A stretch of DNA of 32,881 nucleotides from Methylomicrobium sp. Lineage in GTDB: Bacteria > Pseudomonadota > Gammaproteobacteria > Methylococcales > Methylomonadaceae. Position 1 is the stretch's first letter, and each line of letters begins with the position of its first letter. Location: the NCBI GenBank assembly GCA_018333785.1, contig JAGXSU010000192.1, positions 1 through 32,881 of the forward strand, written 5' to 3'. A program made the translations under genes and the position numbers. Under the pieces are notes generated by a model that did not search any database, had not been told where the DNA came from, and was given only the letters and a program-made list of their open reading frames with translations. Below, piece after piece: positions 16,298 through 25,535 of the stretch.

Positions 16298-17745
16298 TAA
16301 CCCACCGCACCTTCCAAACTCAAGCCCAACAAGGCCTGTGCTTCCACGGCAAATTCCATGGGCAATTCCTTGAAGACTTCTTTACAGAAACCGTTGACGA
16401 TCATCGATACCGCATCTTCTGCGGAAAGACCGCGCTGCTGGCAGAAAAACAACTGATCTTCGCTGATTTTAGAAGTAGTCGCTTCATGTTCGATTTGCGC
16501 TGAAGGCTGTTTGACTTCCACATACGGAAACGTATGCGCGCCACAACGATCGCCAACCAATAACGAATCACACTGCGTGTAATTTCGAGCGTTTTCGGCG
16601 CTTTTCAACACCTTGACCAGACCGCGATACGTATTTTGCGCCCGGCCAGCCGAAATACCTTTGGAAACTATAGTGCTGCGCGTATTTTTGCCGATATGAA
16701 TCATCTTCGTGCCGGTATCGGCTTGCTGGTAGTTGTTCGTCAACGCGACCGAATAAAACTCACCGATTGAATTATCGCCGGTCAATACACAGCTAGGATA
16801 CTTCCAGGTGATGGCGGAACCGGTTTCCACTTGGGTCCAGGACACCTTAGAATTATCGCCCCGGCAATCGGCCCGTTTGGTAACAAAATTATAGATGCCG
16901 CCCTTGCCTTCCTTGTCGCCCGGATACCAGTTTTGTACCGTGGAATATTTGATTTCGGCATTTTCAAGCGCGATCAATTCGACCACGGCGGCATGCAACT
17001 GGTTTTCATCCCGCATGGGCGCGGTACAGCCTTCAAGATAGCTTACATGACTGCCTTCATCGGCAATGATCAGCGTTCGCTCGAACTGACCGGTATTGGC
17101 GGCGTTGATTCTGAAGTAAGTCGACAATTCCATCGGGCAACGCACGCCTTTTGGAATATAAACAAACGAACCATCGGTAAATACGGCGGCATTCAACGCA
17201 GCGAAGTAATTATCAGTATGCGGCACGACAGAACCGAGGTACTGTTTGATCAGTTCGGGATGTTCGCGCAAGGCTTCGGAAATCGGGCAAAAAATAACCC
17301 CAGCATCTTTCAATTTACCTTTAAACGTAGTGGCAACCGAAACGCTGTCAAAAACCGCATCGACAGCAACACCGGCGAGGCGCTCCTGCTCATCTAGAGG
17401 AATACCCAATTTTTTATAGGCTTCCAGTACTTGAGGGTCGATTTCATCTAAACTTTTAGGGCCATCTTCCTTGCGTTTGGGCGCCGAATAATAACTGACA
17501 GACTGATAGTCAATCGGATCAAAATTAACAAAAGCCCATTCCGGCGACTTCATCGTCTGCCAATGGCGAAAAGCCTTCAACCGGTATTCCAGCATGAATT
17601 CAGGCTCGTTTTTAACCTTGGATAATTTATGAATGACATCCTCATCCAATCCAGGGGGGAATGTTTCGGTTTCTAAAACCGTCACGAAACCCTGCTTGTA
17701 TTCCTTGCCGATCAGTTGTTCAATTTCTTTGGTGCTTGCTGACAT
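16297..17745 (-). CDS. sufB: Fe-S assembly scaffold SufB
   Basis: A 482-aa core subunit of the SufBC2D scaffold, where the nascent cluster forms. Conserved blocks include [33 protein letters not shown] and the C-terminal [11 protein letters not shown] plus [17 protein letters not shown], which hold the cluster-related Cys and Glu region. Length is typical (about 480 aa). It follows the Rrf2 regulator by 14 bp. Its stop codon is intact and overlaps the mntA start, so the inserted pair did not damage the protein. Confidence 0.98.
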   Translation of the reverse strand: MSASTKEIEQLIGKEYKQGFVTVLETETFPPGLDEDVIHKLSKVKNEPEFMLEYRLKAFRHWQTMKSPEWAFVNFDPIDYQSVSYYSAPKRKEDGPKSLDEIDPQVLEAYKKLGIPLDEQERLAGVAVDAVFDSVSVATTFKGKLKDAGVIFCPISEALREHPELIKQYLGSVVPHTDNYFAALNAAVFTDGSFVYIPKGVRCPMELSTYFRINAANTGQFERTLIIADEGSHVSYLEGCTAPMRDENQLHAAVVELIALENAEIKYSTVQNWYPGDKEGKGGIYNFVTKRADCRGDNSKVSWTQVETGSAITWKYPSCVLTGDNSIGEFYSVALTNNYQQADTGTKMIHIGKNTRSTIVSKGISAGRAQNTYRGLVKVLKSAENARNYTQCDSLLVGDRCGAHTFPYVEVKQPSAQIEHEATTSKISEDQLFFCQQRGLSAEDAVSMIVNGFCKEVFKELPMEFAVEAQALLGLSLEGAVG

Positions 17746-17759
17746 TTTGTTCTCCGTAA

Positions 17760-18209
17760 TTACCGGTAAAGACTGGCTACCGGCACGTAAATTTCTTCGG
17801 CCTGTTGCGTGGGCATGATCAAATCAGCCAACGTAATGGAATCCAGCGTTAAAAAGATCTTTTGATTGATCAAACCCCATACACCTCTTATTTCACAGCC
17901 ACTGGCCTGTTCGCAACTTTGTTGAGAAATACTGCACTCAGTCAATGAAATGGGCCCTTCAAGCGCGCTGATTATCGTTGCAACCGAGATCTTATCCGGC
18001 GGATTCGCTAAAATATAACCGCCTCTTGCCCCTCGCGTAGAACTGACCAGCTTCGCTTTAGACAACAGCTTAAGTATTTTACTGACAGTTGTTAAGGCAA
18101 TTCCGGTCTCATCAGCAATTTCATGGGCTGCATGAACAGCCAACGGCTCTCTGGCCATATAACTTAAAATCACAGTCGCATAATCCGTTAGCTTTCCAAG
18201 ACGCAACAT
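17760..18209 (-). CDS. Rrf2-family SUF operon regulator (IscR-like)
   Basis: A 149-aa winged-helix Rrf2 protein. The start region [15 protein letters not shown] matches SUF-specific Rrf2 regulators, and the HTH is around [20 protein letters not shown]. Three cysteines, C92, C99 and C105, are spaced as in cluster-binding IscR (92/98/104), so it probably senses [2Fe-2S]. I chose the ATG at 18209 over the one at 18221 because the latter's ATGAGG supplies a ribosome-binding site for it. It heads the suf operon and probably represses it when clusters are plentiful. Confidence 0.93.
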   Translation of the reverse strand: MLRLGKLTDYATVILSYMAREPLAVHAAHEIADETGIALTTVSKILKLLSKAKLVSSTRGARGGYILANPPDKISVATIISALEGPISLTECSISQQSCEQASGCEIRGVWGLINQKIFLTLDSITLADLIMPTQQAEEIYVPVASLYR

Positions 18210-18226
18210 AGTTAACCTCATTCATT

Positions 18227-18262
18227 TAGGACTATTTTAGTCCTATTTTAATTCCGAGTAAA
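18227..18262 (-). promoter_or_regulatory. suf operon promoter and IscR type-1-like operator
   Basis: The minus strand has GACTAAAATAGTC (18230-18242) inside the larger dyad TAGGACTAAAATAGTCCTA (18227-18245). This matches the central half-sites of the E. coli IscR type-1 motif (GACT-R-WWW-Y-AGTC). The dyad contains a -10-like TAAAAT (18234-18239). A -35-like TTTACT lies 17 bp upstream (18257-18262). An operator over the -10 box suggests repression by the Rrf2 protein encoded just downstream. Binding is inferred from the motif. Confidence 0.72.
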
Positions 18263-18346
18263 GTACTAGGTAATTGGAAAATAAATTGAGGCACCAAAGA
18301 CCTTTAATTTAAAAGGGCAGGACCTTCAAACAAATGGTCTGAACGG

Positions 18347-20653
18347 TTACCGATCAGGCTTTTCATTCCAGTACCGCCCCAGTTCTAGCCGTGATCGCGC
18401 AATAGTGAAGGCGTTTCCTTTCAATAGCAATGTGATGCCGCCTTCCCTGCCCACTTCAAACCACTTGATGCCTTGTTCGTTATAGCGCCTGACCACCGAC
18501 TTATGAGGAAATCCAAAGCGGTTGTGATAACCGGCAGGAATTAAAACAATCTCAGGATTGACCTGCTTTAAAAAAACTGCGCTTGACGATGTTTTACTGC
18601 CGTGATGGGGCGCGATCATGACTCTGGATGACAATTGATCGCCATAAGCTTGGACCAGCTTAGCCTCCGCTGTTTTCTCGATATCGCCTGTCAATAAAAT
18701 TCGACCCCGCTCAGAACTGATTTGCAACACGCAAGATCCGTCATTATCGTTCTCTATCTGCCGGGATTGAGGGCTCAGCACAGCAAATCGCACACCATCC
18801 CACATCCACGATTGTCCTGCCTGACAAAACTCAGCGTGATAAGGTACTAACTGGTCCGGGACGCTACTGATTAACCGCGAAGGAGTCATCCTCTTCAATA
18901 GCGTTGCCGCGCCTCCGATATGATCGTTATCTCCGTGACTGATAACAACAGCATCCAGCTTGTTGATTTGCAGAAAGCTAAGATAAGGCAAAACAACCCG
19001 GCTACCCATATCGGCTGATTCATCAAAGCGGGCACCTGCGTCATACACCAGACAGTGATGCGCCGTCCTTACCACCACAGAAAGTCCCTGCCCTACATCC
19101 AGCAAGGTCAGCTCAACCTCTCCATCACCCGGGCCGGGTCTGTCATTAAAAGCCAAAGGCAAACACATCACAAGTCCCAGCCATCGTCCCGGCAATCCTT
19201 TGGGCGCCATCAGAACGAATGCACCCATGATCCCAAGAAATAAAGCTAATGGACTGGGCACCGAGAGTTGAAACGTTGCAAACGGCAACTCCGCTAAACG
19301 GGACAACAGCCACATCAAACCACAGAGCATGGCGTCAGCAAAACTCAGAACTAAGTGAGCTGTAGAAGGCGCAATAAAAAGTAAACATACGCCAGCCAAA
19401 CACAGCGGAATAATAATAAAGCTGACCCAAGGCACCGCTATCAGATTAGCTAATGGCGCTATCACCGACACTTCCTGAAAAAAGAAGAACAATAATGGCG
19501 CCAATGCCAGACTGGTGACCCAATGAATTTTGAGGGCTGATTTCCAGGCTTTACCGGACTTCAGTCGACTGCGCAGTGAATAAAAAATAATCCCCACAGC
19601 AAAAAATGACAGCCAGAATCCTGCAGAAAGTACAGCCAAAGGATCGATCATCACAACAACTAATAACGCGATAGCCAGTGTATTTATTGCACTCACATGC
19701 CGCTGTCTCAACAAGGCCAGCATAAATACCGCCAACATAATCAACGCGCGTTGCGTTGGGATGGCAAATCCGGCCATTGCCGAATAAGCCAGGGCTGCCA
19801 GCAAAGCAAAACAAGCCGCCACCTGATAAGGCGTAATGCTCAGCATACCGGATCTTAGCCACATTTTTGCGACCAGCCAGTAAATCATGCCGGATACTAA
19901 ACCGATATGTAACCCCGAAATAGCCATCAGATGAACTGTTCCGGTTTTTCTGAACATCAGCCATTGTTGATCGCTCATCAATTGCCGCTCACCCAGAGTC
20001 AGCGCCTGGATCAAACCCAAAGAATCGGCATTGGGCATTGCATGAACCAGCCGATCGAAAACCTTCTGCCGCCAAGCCACTAGCGAAAACAGTGGGTCAT
20101 TGTCTGTCAGTAACTGCGGTTTGGACTGCTCTTTTATATAGCCTGTAGCACCAATACCCGATACAAAAAGGCTTCTTTCGTAATTGACGTTACCGGGATT
20201 GAAATTGCCCCTAGGCCTTTTGAGTTTTACAGCAAAACGCCAGTATTGCCCGGCTTTGGGCAATACTTTGGGAAAATACCAGTTAAGTCTTAACCTTGCG
20301 GGTACACCGGGATCGGCTTTGCTGACTTTAAAGTCAAATCGAACACGCTTTTCAGAGACAACCGGAATAGGCTCTATCCTGCCCTCGACCTGAAATACCT
20401 GACCTTCTAACGCCTCAGGCAAGCGGTCCGATAATTTCATTTCAGCATAGCCTAGCGCCCACAGCACACCAACAATTAAAGCAAGGCATTTCCATAGGCG
20501 CAGGGCAACGCAAGCGAAAACCGACGTAATGACCATTAACAACCCGATCGGCCCAGGTAAATCCGGTAACTGTTGCAGGCATAAAACACCCAACACAAAG
20601 CTGAGTACGAGCGTCACCATAATAGAATTCCTGATTAGCAATAATTTTTTCAA
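18347..20653 (-). CDS. comEC: ComEC/Rec2 DNA uptake channel protein
   Basis: A 768-aa inner-membrane protein that forms the channel for single-stranded DNA during natural transformation. The N-terminal DUF4131 region (about 1-160) is followed by the multi-span Competence domain (about 200-480), with MAISGLHIGLVSG and SAMAGFAIPTQRALIML. A metallo-beta-lactamase domain (about 510-740) carries LLDVGQGLSVVV, SHGDNDHIGG and IAPHHGS. All metal-site motifs are present, so the C-terminal domain looks intact. The gene is single, on the minus strand. Competence also needs pilus genes that are not in this window. Confidence 0.96.
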   Translation of the reverse strand: MKKLLLIRNSIMVTLVLSFVLGVLCLQQLPDLPGPIGLLMVITSVFACVALRLWKCLALIVGVLWALGYAEMKLSDRLPEALEGQVFQVEGRIEPIPVVSEKRVRFDFKVSKADPGVPARLRLNWYFPKVLPKAGQYWRFAVKLKRPRGNFNPGNVNYERSLFVSGIGATGYIKEQSKPQLLTDNDPLFSLVAWRQKVFDRLVHAMPNADSLGLIQALTLGERQLMSDQQWLMFRKTGTVHLMAISGLHIGLVSGMIYWLVAKMWLRSGMLSITPYQVAACFALLAALAYSAMAGFAIPTQRALIMLAVFMLALLRQRHVSAINTLAIALLVVVMIDPLAVLSAGFWLSFFAVGIIFYSLRSRLKSGKAWKSALKIHWVTSLALAPLLFFFFQEVSVIAPLANLIAVPWVSFIIIPLCLAGVCLLFIAPSTAHLVLSFADAMLCGLMWLLSRLAELPFATFQLSVPSPLALFLGIMGAFVLMAPKGLPGRWLGLVMCLPLAFNDRPGPGDGEVELTLLDVGQGLSVVVRTAHHCLVYDAGARFDESADMGSRVVLPYLSFLQINKLDAVVISHGDNDHIGGAATLLKRMTPSRLISSVPDQLVPYHAEFCQAGQSWMWDGVRFAVLSPQSRQIENDNDGSCVLQISSERGRILLTGDIEKTAEAKLVQAYGDQLSSRVMIAPHHGSKTSSSAVFLKQVNPEIVLIPAGYHNRFGFPHKSVVRRYNEQGIKWFEVGREGGITLLLKGNAFTIARSRLELGRYWNEKPDR

Positions 20654-20750
20654 GCCAGAAAAACCTGATAGACTTACGGGTCATAGGCCTTGACCCGCAT
20701 TCACCGCTGTTTAGCGAAAACCGATCAACACCTAAAAAATAGTAATTATC

Positions 20751-20823
20751 CAGCGTAGGTTGCGCTGGCTATCGCCAACCACAACCTACAGGGTGCGTCA
20801 CCTTTGTTTTTGCTCCGCTGAAG
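20751..20823 (-). repeat. Family A interspersed repeat, one-hairpin copy
   Basis: GTAGGTTG (20755-20762) and CAACCTAC (20782-20789) enclose CGCTGGCTATCGCCAACCA. The tail follows at about 20791-20822 and, read on the minus strand, is TTCAGCGGAGCAAAAACAAA. This matches the tail of the 8.8-kb copy in the opposite orientation. It lies upstream of both comEC and the DUF2062 gene. Confidence 0.75.
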
Positions 20824-20919
20824 AATTAAAAAAGTATTAATTTACCCTATAGACTGATTGTCTTTGTCGCCCTGAGCCATTCGATCGTTTAGAAAAAACA
20901 ACTATAAAGAATCATCACT

Positions 20920-21438
20920 ATGCCTAAGAAACTATTGCAAAAATTCATGCCCGATCATGAAACCTTAAAAAAACATAAAAGTCTTCAGTTTTTAGGAGAC
21001 AAGCTTCACGACCCGAATCTGTGGCATTTAAATAGAAAATCAGTATCGATGGCTTTTGCGATTGGACTGTTTGCCGCATGGATTCCAACGCCAACACAAA
21101 TGGCGATTGCAGCTGTTGCGGCCTTTTATTTTAGAGGTAATTTGCCAATTTCAGTTGCGCTGGTCTGGCTGACAAATCCGATTACCATGCCGCCTCTGTT
21201 TTATTTCGCTTACCGGCTCGGTCTTTTTGTCCTGGGACAACCTTCTCCGTCGGCTGATTTTGAGTTTTCTTTGGACGGCGTCATGAATGGATTAGGTGAT
21301 GTATGGGCACCGTTTTTATTAGGCTGCCTGATTCTTGGCATCACCTGCTCCAGTGCCGGTTATTTTGGCATGAAAGCCTTTTGGCGCTATCACGTAGCTC
21401 ATCGATGGAACAAAAGAAAGTTAAGAGCCAGTCATTGA
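20920..21438 (+). CDS. DUF2062 membrane protein
   Basis: A 172-aa protein with the DUF2062 pattern. A basic N-terminus is followed by a glycine-rich membrane segment GLFAAWIPTPTQMAIAAVAA (about 48-67). VWLTNPITMPPLFYFAYRLG (about 86-105), the most conserved family block, comes next, then one more membrane segment near 128-150. Members are inner-membrane proteins of unknown function that often sit near comEC or lol genes in gammaproteobacteria, as here. It is divergent from comEC. Confidence 0.9.
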   Translation: MPKKLLQKFMPDHETLKKHKSLQFLGDKLHDPNLWHLNRKSVSMAFAIGLFAAWIPTPTQMAIAAVAAFYFRGNLPISVALVWLTNPITMPPLFYFAYRLGLFVLGQPSPSADFEFSLDGVMNGLGDVWAPFLLGCLILGITCSSAGYFGMKAFWRYHVAHRWNKRKLRASH

Positions 21439-21579
21439 TCAAGCGCGTCAACGGCCAATCCGGGCTTAAAGTTGACGCGGCTTAGAAAGAGCTTTGACTG
21501 AACAGCCCGTTAAATTGCAGCGAAATAACGGGCAAATCAGGATTAGGTAATGCTGCATCCTAGCGGTGAATCCTTATAT

Positions 21580-22260
21580 TCAATTGACGATCAAGCCGTC
21601 TTCCATATGAAGAACCGTATCCATCCTTGCAGCCAAGGTTGGATCATGGGTCACAACAAGAAAACTGACTTTTAACTCACGATTCAATTCCAGCATGAGC
21701 TGATAGATTTGCTCCGCCGTTTTACTGTCCAGATTACCGGTAGGTTCATCCGCCAAAACGCAATTCGGGTTGTTAATCAAGGCTCTGGCGACTGCCGCGC
21801 GCTGCCGCTCTCCGCCGGACAATTCACCCGGCTTATGTTCGACCCGATGACCCAATCCGACTCGCTCCAATAAGCCATGCGCCCTGATTTTTGCCTGCTT
21901 AACCGATTCACCGCCAATCAATAACGGCATCGCGACATTTTCCAAAACGGTGAATTCACCCAACAGATGATGGAACTGGTAAATAAAGCCCAATGAGCGA
22001 TTACGCAACTGGTTAAGCTCTCTGGCGCTAACCTTATTCAGATCGAAGCTATTGAGAATAACATTGCCGTCGTCCGGTTTATCCAGGCCGCCCAAAAGAT
22101 GCAAAAGCGTACTTTTTCCTGACCCTGAAGCCCCCATGATGGCAACACGTTGACCCACACCGATATCAAGATCTACACCTCTCAAGACCGTAACGTTAAG
22201 ACCGCCCTGTTTGAATGTTTTGGTCAATTTCCGGCAGGAAAGAATTGATTGATTACTCAT
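21580..22260 (-). CDS. lolD: Lipoprotein-releasing ABC transporter ATPase LolD
   Basis: A 226-aa ATPase that powers release of outer-membrane lipoproteins from the inner membrane. Walker A is GASGSGKST (43-51), the signature is [15 protein letters not shown], Walker B is [12 protein letters not shown] and the H-loop is VVTHD. It overlaps lolC by 8 bp on the same strand, so the two are translated together. Length and motifs are normal. Confidence 0.95.
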   Translation of the reverse strand: MSNQSILSCRKLTKTFKQGGLNVTVLRGVDLDIGVGQRVAIMGASGSGKSTLLHLLGGLDKPDDGNVILNSFDLNKVSARELNQLRNRSLGFIYQFHHLLGEFTVLENVAMPLLIGGESVKQAKIRAHGLLERVGLGHRVEHKPGELSGGERQRAAVARALINNPNCVLADEPTGNLDSKTAEQIYQLMLELNRELKVSFLVVTHDPTLAARMDTVLHMEDGLIVN

Positions 22261-23503
22261 ATCTCAGCACCTCGGCAGGATTGACTTGCGAGGCCTGCCA
22301 GGCAGGATAAATGGTCGCCAGCAACGAAAGACCGAAAGACATGGCGGCTATTGCATAGACATCAGACCATTCCAGCTTGGAAGGTAATTCACTGATGTAA
22401 TACACATCGGCGGCCATGAACTGAGTATCAAAAAACTGCTCGATTGCAGGCACGATGGTTTCGACATTAAGCGCCAGCGCGATGCCTCCAACGGTCCCCA
22501 GTGCCGTACCTACCACCCCGATGATGCCGCCCAGAATAATAAAAATCCCCATTACGGAAGGCGCAGACAAACCTTGTGTTTTTAAAATAGCAATATCGCC
22601 CCGTTTGTCGGTCACCACCATGACCAGCGTAGATACAATATTGAATGCCGCCACCGCAACAATCAGTAACAGGATAATGAACATCACCCGTTTTTCTGTC
22701 TTGATAGCCCTGAAAAAATTGCTGTGCGCTTGCGTCCAGTCGCTGACCCGGTAACCGTCAGCATACATCGTATTGGCCAAGGCACGGCTGATTTGAGGCG
22801 CATCAAAAAGATCATCCAGTTTAAGGCGCAAACCGGAAACGCCATCTTCCAGACGGAATAACTTGGCAGCATCCGCCATATGAATGATCGCCATATTTCT
22901 ATCGTATTCGAACATCCCGACCCGAAACATGCCGGTAACAGTAAATCGCCGCATTCTGGGCAGAATACCGGCAGGAGTGGAATTAACCTGCGGGGTGATT
23001 ACGGTGATCTGATCACCCAGGCCTACGCCCAAATAACCAGCCAATTCGGCACCCAGCACGATATTATAATTACCTTCAACCAGTTGATTGAGATCACCTG
23101 CGACCATCTTGTCGCCGACTTCGGAAACCGCATGCTCCTGCTCGGGAAGAATGCCTCTCAACATGGTGCCACTCACACGTCTGTCGGCGTTGATCATGAC
23201 TTGTCCGTTAACAAACGGAGCTGAACCTGCAACATGCGGGTAATCTTTCACTCGCTCCTGAACTTTAGACCACTCCTGTAATTGACCATCAATGCCGCTT
23301 ACCGTGGCGTGAGAAGTCATTCCTAAAATTCTTTCCCGCAATTCCGCCTCAAAGCCATTCATAACTGAAAGCACAGTGATCAGAGCGGTAACACCCAAGG
23401 CAATTCCCAGGATGGAAGTTAGCGTGATAAATGAAATAAATTGAGTTCTGCGTTTGGCACGCGTATAGCGTAAGCCAATGTATAGGATTAGCGGTTTAAA
23501 CAT
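22253..23503 (-). CDS. lolC: Lipoprotein-releasing transporter permease LolC/LolE type
   Basis: A 416-aa inner-membrane permease with the LolC/E topology. One N-terminal membrane helix (about 24-48, [20 protein letters not shown]) precedes a large periplasmic MacB-like domain (about 50-265). Three C-terminal helices lie around 275, 318 and 380. The end [14 protein letters not shown] is conserved. Only one permease gene accompanies lolD here. The complex may be a homodimer, as proposed for the single-permease LolF type, or a second permease may be encoded elsewhere. It lies 24 bp from fur. Confidence 0.92.
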   Translation of the reverse strand: MFKPLILYIGLRYTRAKRRTQFISFITLTSILGIALGVTALITVLSVMNGFEAELRERILGMTSHATVSGIDGQLQEWSKVQERVKDYPHVAGSAPFVNGQVMINADRRVSGTMLRGILPEQEHAVSEVGDKMVAGDLNQLVEGNYNIVLGAELAGYLGVGLGDQITVITPQVNSTPAGILPRMRRFTVTGMFRVGMFEYDRNMAIIHMADAAKLFRLEDGVSGLRLKLDDLFDAPQISRALANTMYADGYRVSDWTQAHSNFFRAIKTEKRVMFIILLLIVAVAAFNIVSTLVMVVTDKRGDIAILKTQGLSAPSVMGIFIILGGIIGVVGTALGTVGGIALALNVETIVPAIEQFFDTQFMAADVYYISELPSKLEWSDVYAIAAMSFGLSLLATIYPAWQASQVNPAEVLRYE

Positions 23504-23527
23504 GAAATGATGCTAAATGGATGGAGG

Positions 23528-23944
23528 TTAGGATTTTTTGCAATTGGTACAAAAGCCATAGAGATAAAGACTATGATCGGTTAGATCATAACCGAGGTTG
23601 CTTGCTATTTCTTTTTGTCTGGATTCTATGGTCGGATCAGTAAACTCATCCACTTTACCGCACTTTAAACAGACAATATGATCATGATGCCCGCCACGGT
23701 CAAGTTCAAAAATCGAGTTACCCCCTTCAAAATGGTGCCTCTTGACCAAACCAGCCGCTTCGAACTGAGTAAGAACCCGGTAAACAGTCGCCAGACCGAT
23801 TTCTTCATTTTCATTCAAAAGAATCTTATAGACCTGCTCGGCAGTCAGATGCCTTTCTTCGGTCTGATTTTCAAGAATTTCAAGAATTTTCATGCGCGGC
23901 AACGTAACCTTTAGGCCTGCGTTTTTTAAATCTTGCTTTTCCAA
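23528..23944 (-). CDS. fur: Ferric uptake regulator Fur
   Basis: A 138-aa metal-dependent repressor. The N-terminal winged helix (about 1-82) contains GLKVTLPRMKILEIL and EIGLATVYRVLTQFEAAGLV. The C-terminal metal domain has HHDHIVCLKCGKVDEF and a final CTNCKK, with both zinc CxxC pairs present. The spacing fits Fur rather than Zur or PerR, but metal choice cannot be proven from sequence. It is followed at 24 bp by lolC. No clear Fur box was found upstream, where a nested repeat cluster begins about 190 bp from the start. Confidence 0.95.
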   Translation of the reverse strand: MEKQDLKNAGLKVTLPRMKILEILENQTEERHLTAEQVYKILLNENEEIGLATVYRVLTQFEAAGLVKRHHFEGGNSIFELDRGGHHDHIVCLKCGKVDEFTDPTIESRQKEIASNLGYDLTDHSLYLYGFCTNCKKS

Positions 23945-24132
23945 ATCACTCTCCCTATTCAGCCAGTAGTCTCTAAATCAAGGCGCATTACCGATTTCAT
24001 GTATTCGCCATTCCTATTATTGAGTTGATCGCCATATTAACACTTTTGTCTCTTATCTTTCACGAACAATAGACTGTCCTATACTTTTACCCGAATGAAC
24101 GCCAGCAATAGACTGTTTTTGTAATTATTGAT

Positions 24133-24404
24133 GTAGGTTGGATAGGCGATAGCCTTAACCCAACAGATGGACTTTTCGAAAGCTATGTTCACATTAGAAG
24201 TTGAACGGTTGGCAGAGGCGTCATCCTGGCAGGGATTGCCGGGATCCAGAACACAAGGACGTGCAACGGCCTTTGCAATCCAGGGCTTCAACTATTAACT
24301 CAAACATAACCTTTTCGAAAGTTGAAGACTTCGATTGTTGGGTTAGGCTCTACGAGCTAACCCAACCTACCCGAGACATCAACTGCATTTTGCTGCTCCG
24401 CTGG
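24133..24404 (-). repeat. Family A repeat split by a family B insertion
   Basis: The left arm GTAGGTTGGATAGGCGATAG runs on to CCCAACAGATGGA (24133-24171). The right arm GTTGGGTTAGGCTC..GAGCTAACCCAACCTAC ends at 24370. The tail, on the minus strand TCCAGCGGAGCAGCAAAATG, spans about 24376-24404. With the B element and one duplicated 11-mer removed, the arms join into a two-hairpin element built like the copy at 8833-8954. The cluster fills most of the 507-bp gap between fur and the GNAT gene. Confidence 0.72.
24183..24310 (+). mobile_element. Family B MITE-like element with 11-bp target duplication
   Basis: A 128-bp element is flanked on both sides by the exact 11-mer CTTTTCGAAAG (24172-24182 and 24311-24321). 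The left end is CTATGTTCACATTAGAAG and the right end, read on the minus strand, is GTTATGTTTGAGTTAATAG. These are imperfect terminal inverted repeats. The core carries CAGGGATTGCCGGGATCCAG as in the copies at 10.4 and 29.1 kb, but the second half is shortened. It encodes nothing and would need a transposase acting in trans. Confidence 0.75.
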
Positions 24405-24451
24405 ATAATGAACTATTTTTTAACCTGACGCATACAGAGCTATCGACCCCT

Positions 24452-25396
24452 ATGAATATCCCTGACTTTCGTGTTGAACCGGCCAATTACCGGGCAGATT
24501 ATGATGATCTGCTTACCATTCTTAATGCAGGCCAACAGCCGTATGATGAATCCGACATTGCGGCTGATTCAATCAATGCTCAAAGTATTTATTTTATTGC
24601 TAGAGACAATCAGCATCTACCGATTGGGTCAGGCGAATTGACCTCCGAAGGCGTCATCCAAGGATTAGCCGTTATACCGAAATGGCTTAACCAGGGTGTT
24701 GAACTGGCGTTGCTGACGGCATTGATCGAAAAAGCCGCAAAATCCGGTTTGACCGAAATCAAGGCTCAAGCCTTTGAAAGTAATAAAGCCCTCTTTGAGC
24801 ACTTAAATTTCAAACGTGTGACTCAACACCAGCAGGGAGTCTATAACTTGAGCTTGACGCTGGAACCTGTCGCCCAAAAACCAGGCCGACCTGCCCCCAA
24901 AACCGCTCCGGAGAGCATTGAGCCGATCAAACTGGAAAGCCTGGGCGCTATCATGGAAGCCAGCACCCAGCTTATTGCATCCGCCCGGCGGCAAATTTGC
25001 ATTATCACTAAAGAGCTTGAATGGCCGCTTTATGCCCAAAACTCCATGCTGGAGGCACTAAAATCATTTGCTATAGATAATAGAAACAGCCTTGTCATGA
25101 TACTGATTCAAGACCCAGGCGCCTTGAACGGGCGATCGCATCCCTTGATTGACTTGTCCCAGCGCCTGCCCTCTTCTATTCAGCTAAGAACACCGACAGA
25201 AATGGAGGATATTGGTTATCCATCCGCACTGCTGCTGAGTGATCAACGCGGCTTTTTATTCCGCCTTAACAATGAACAAGCCAAAGGCGACTGGAGTCCG
25301 TGCCTACCCTCGCGCAGCAAACAACTCGCAGAACTGTTCGAGCGATTATGGCAACGCGCAAGGCCCTGCACCGAATTTCGTGCGCTCAATTTATAA
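24452..25396 (+). CDS. GNAT-like acetyltransferase fused to a C-terminal PLD-like (DUF7931-type) domain
   Basis: A 314-aa cytoplasmic protein. Residues about 15-140 resemble a GNAT fold: FIARDNQHLPIGSGEL, VIQGLAVIPKWLNQGVELAL and AQAFESNKALFEHLNFKRV. The acetyl-CoA loop is weak, lacking a clear Q/RxxGxG/A, so activity is uncertain. A proline-rich linker (about 142-160, KPGRPAPKTAP) leads to a C-terminal domain (about 165-312) with LIASARRQICIITKELEWPLY and LLLSDQRGFLFRL. I associate this second part with a DUF7931/PLD-like domain from memory. It lies upstream of bamE on the same strand. Function is unknown. Confidence 0.7.
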   Translation: MNIPDFRVEPANYRADYDDLLTILNAGQQPYDESDIAADSINAQSIYFIARDNQHLPIGSGELTSEGVIQGLAVIPKWLNQGVELALLTALIEKAAKSGLTEIKAQAFESNKALFEHLNFKRVTQHQQGVYNLSLTLEPVAQKPGRPAPKTAPESIEPIKLESLGAIMEASTQLIASARRQICIITKELEWPLYAQNSMLEALKSFAIDNRNSLVMILIQDPGALNGRSHPLIDLSQRLPSSIQLRTPTEMEDIGYPSALLLSDQRGFLFRLNNEQAKGDWSPCLPSRSKQLAELFERLWQRARPCTEFRALNL

Positions 25397-25535
25397 ACCA
25401 TCACCGGGCAGCAGGCTTTACGGGACCCAAAAACCCGGCTTTCCTTATCCACCGGGTTACTGAATTCTTGACGGCCCATTCTAGGATAATCAATGCACAT
25501 CCTGTATCATTCAATTCTTTTTGCTAGTCCCGTAC

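Noticed and set aside
16831-17397. 188-codon plus-strand ORF opposite sufB
   Set aside because: Antisense shadow of sufB, whose protein is complete and conserved.
23945-24130. A Fur box upstream of fur
   Set aside because: No sequence close to the GATAATGATAATCATTATC consensus was found on either strand.
24079-24428. Short ORFs on both strands between fur and the GNAT gene
   Set aside because: They are translations of the nested repeat elements, not genes.
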